From contig NZ_BSOW01000008.1 of NCBI RefSeq assembly GCF_030160715.1, positions 1 through 64,000 of the forward strand: a stretch of DNA of 64,000 nt, written 5' to 3'. Made by a program: the position numbers and the translations under genes. This DNA is from Bradyrhizobium iriomotense (GTDB lineage: Bacteria; Pseudomonadota; Alphaproteobacteria; Rhizobiales; Xanthobacteraceae). Each line of letters begins with the position of its first letter. The stretch's first letter is position 1. This document shows positions 62,497-64,000 of the stretch, in pieces. The notes under the pieces are model-generated. The model ran no database searches and was not told the DNA's origin. It saw only the letters and a program-made list of their open reading frames with translations.

Positions 62497-63162
62497 ATGC
62501 CGATGCGCTCCGTTCTATGTTTCGGAGACTCCAATACGCATGGCCAGATTCCGGGTCGTGGACCGCTCGAGCGCTTTGACCGGCATACGCGCTGGCCCGG
62601 CGTGCTTCAGTCCGAGCTCGGGGCGTCCTGGTATGTCATCGAGGAAGGCCTGAGCGGACGGACGACGGTGCATGACGATCCGATCGAAGGCGCCCATAAA
62701 AACGGCCGCACCTATTTACGTCCGTGCGCACAGAGTCACACCGTGCTCGACCTGGTCATCATCATGCTCGGGACGAACGACCTCAAGGTCCGCTTCAACA
62801 AGCCGGCCTCGGAGGTGGCGATGGGCATCGGTTGCCTGATCTACGATCTGCGCGAGCTCGCGCCCGGCCCCGGCGGCAGCGTGCCCGAGATCATGATCGT
62901 TGCCCCTCCTCCCATTCTCGATGACGTCAAGGAATGGAAGTCGATCTTCGCCGGCGCGCCGGAGAAATCACGGCAACTGGCGCTCGAATTCGAAATCATG
63001 GCGGATTCGCTCGGCGTGCACTTTTTCAACGCGGGCTCGGTATGCAGTTGCGACGCCGCCGACGGATTTCATCTGAATGCGGAAGCCCATCGCGCACTTG
63101 GCGCTGCACTCGCGCAGGAAATCGAGGCAATCGGCTGGCCGGCTCAAGAGCGCAAAAGCTGA
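62497..63162 (+). CDS. SGNH/GDSL-type hydrolase 2
   Basis: 221 residues. Block I CFGDSNTHG (catalytic Ser), YVIEEGLSGRTTVHDDP, block III MLGTNDLKV, IMIVAPPPI, block V AADGFHLN (Asp/His). Cytoplasmic. Paralogous to 56931-57587 across the whole length. It is transcribed divergently from importer 3 and 44 bp upstream of the ROK regulator. Two related esterases bracketing one importer suggest that the substrate carries ester groups. Confidence 0.88.
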   Translation: MPMRSVLCFGDSNTHGQIPGRGPLERFDRHTRWPGVLQSELGASWYVIEEGLSGRTTVHDDPIEGAHKNGRTYLRPCAQSHTVLDLVIIMLGTNDLKVRFNKPASEVAMGIGCLIYDLRELAPGPGGSVPEIMIVAPPPILDDVKEWKSIFAGAPEKSRQLALEFEIMADSLGVHFFNAGSVCSCDAADGFHLNAEAHRALGAALAQEIEAIGWPAQERKS

Positions 63163-63206
63163 CAACGATCACGCGCGACGGTCTGCCGATATGAGGAGCA
63201 CCTCCC

Positions 63207-64000
63207 TTGCCTGATATGCGATTTGCGCCCCCGAACCCGCTGCGGATCGCGGATCGCGCCAGTGGCCTCAACGCGCCCACGGTGCGAAGCTACAATGAGC
63301 GGCTGGTGCTGTCGTTGCTGCTGCAGAGCTCGGGCATCTCCCGCCTCGAGATCGGCGAGAAGACAGGGCTCTCGGCGCAGACCGTGTCCGTCATCGTGCG
63401 TTCGCTCGAACAGGAAGCTCTGGTCTCCAAGGGCGAAGCCCAGCGCGGACGCGTCGGGCCGCCGACCATTCCGCTCTCGCTCAATCCGGAAGGCACTTTC
63501 TCGGTTGGCGTGAGCTTCGGTGAAGACGCCACGAATGTCGCACTGATCGATTTCGTCGGGAAAGTTCGCTATTACGCGGCACACCCCTATTCATCCCTGC
63601 AGGAGTCGTCCGCAACGATCGCGGCAAAGATCGAAGAAGGATTGTCGACGCTTCCACCGGACAGCCGGACCCGGGTTGCTGGCATCGGATTGGCGGTGCC
63701 TGACGATGCCAACACTAGCGGCCAAATCAGGAAGCTGCTGGGACGCGACCTGGCGGACGTGCAAGCCAATATCGAAAGGAGGCTTGGCCTGTCGGTCTAC
63801 ATTCAGAACGAGATCACCGCAGCCGCCGGAGGCGAGAGCCTGTTCGGCATGGCACGCTCGCTGTCCGATTTCCTGTTCTTCTATCTCGGATCACGCCTGC
63901 ACAGCCGCCTGATCCTGAATTATCAGATCCACAGCGGCAGGTCCGACCTCAGCCACGATGTTGGACTACTAGCCCTGCTCCAGGGACTGAAAAAGCATGG
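63207..64000 (+). CDS. ROK-family transcriptional regulator (cut by window edge)
   Basis: 264 codons from TTG 63207, chosen for GAGGAG 8 nt upstream (an ATG follows at 63216); open to the right edge. The N-terminal winged helix is SGISRLEIGEKTGLSAQTVSVIVRSLEQEALVSKGEAQRGRVGPP. Next comes the ROK kinase-like fold (FSVGVSFGEDATNVALIDFVGKV, VAGIGLAVPD, NEITAAAGGESLFG, FLFFYLGSRLHSRLILN). The usual GTGIGxG-type phosphate motif is not seen, so it is a regulator, not a kinase. It probably controls importer 3 and the two esterases. Confidence 0.88.
   Translation, partial: MPDMRFAPPNPLRIADRASGLNAPTVRSYNERLVLSLLLQSSGISRLEIGEKTGLSAQTVSVIVRSLEQEALVSKGEAQRGRVGPPTIPLSLNPEGTFSVGVSFGEDATNVALIDFVGKVRYYAAHPYSSLQESSATIAAKIEEGLSTLPPDSRTRVAGIGLAVPDDANTSGQIRKLLGRDLADVQANIERRLGLSVYIQNEITAAAGGESLFGMARSLSDFLFFYLGSRLHSRLILNYQIHSGRSDLSHDVGLLALLQGLKKH

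Overview
The window looks like a chromosomal accessory stretch of a Bradyrhizobium-like alphaproteobacterium (Nitrobacteraceae). The basis is recognition, not a search: high GC, an orphan groEL, expanded families of RbsB-type and COG2984-type periplasmic binding proteins, FixK/FNR-type boxes, a very large kinase/ATPase/histidine-kinase fusion, and many tiny lineage-restricted genes of 30 to 100 residues.

Layout. 1-3.1 kb: start of a SAM-domain cyclase running off the left edge, small membrane peptides, FixK-type boxes and gene remnants. 3.15-27.9 kb: a catabolic block bounded by two diverged 179-bp direct repeats. It holds two paralogous TIM-barrel (IolE/xylose-isomerase-like) proteins, a frameshifted chemoreceptor, pcaIJ and pcaF, an operon of Dabb protein, YciI-like protein, maleylacetate reductase, two SDRs and a zinc-type dehydrogenase, a hydroxyquinol 1,2-dioxygenase placed in the operon of a ribose-type ABC importer, a second ribose-type importer with a third SDR, and two LysR regulators plus a LysR remnant. 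28.2-37.6 kb: a 2140-residue hybrid sensor kinase, a COG2984-type binding protein and groEL. 37.7-46.6 kb: a patchwork of tiny genes, several decayed, with two more copies of a FixK-box/hairpin repeat, a ribbon-helix-helix protein and an arylamine N-acetyltransferase. 46.8-50.6 kb: a cyclase-TPR protein and a divergent response regulator/histidine kinase pair. 50.6-54.7 kb: a polyamine-type ABC importer. 56.9-64 kb: a third ribose-type ABC importer with two SGNH hydrolases and a ROK regulator cut by the right edge.

How the catabolic block may work. The lower pathway is complete: hydroxyquinol to maleylacetate (intradiol dioxygenase), to 3-oxoadipate (maleylacetate reductase), to 3-oxoadipyl-CoA (PcaIJ), to acetyl-CoA and succinyl-CoA (PcaF). 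The block has no aromatic hydroxylase or monooxygenase that would normally supply hydroxyquinol. What surrounds the lower pathway is sugar/polyol machinery: importers, dehydrogenases and IolE-like barrels. I infer a route in which an imported polyol or cyclitol is oxidised and dehydrated to a trihydroxybenzene and then ring-opened. A shared promoter motif, TTGC(A/G)(C/T)-N12-TGTTT-N14-TTTAT, precedes four transcription units in the block. A 17-bp operator-like palindrome links a LysR gene with one TIM-barrel gene.

Other notable points: three copies of a module with a FixK-type box facing a hairpin with a T-tract, two of them next to the same 31-residue membrane peptide; and a tandem pair of 28/29-residue membrane peptides. 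No rRNA, convincing tRNA or CRISPR array was seen.
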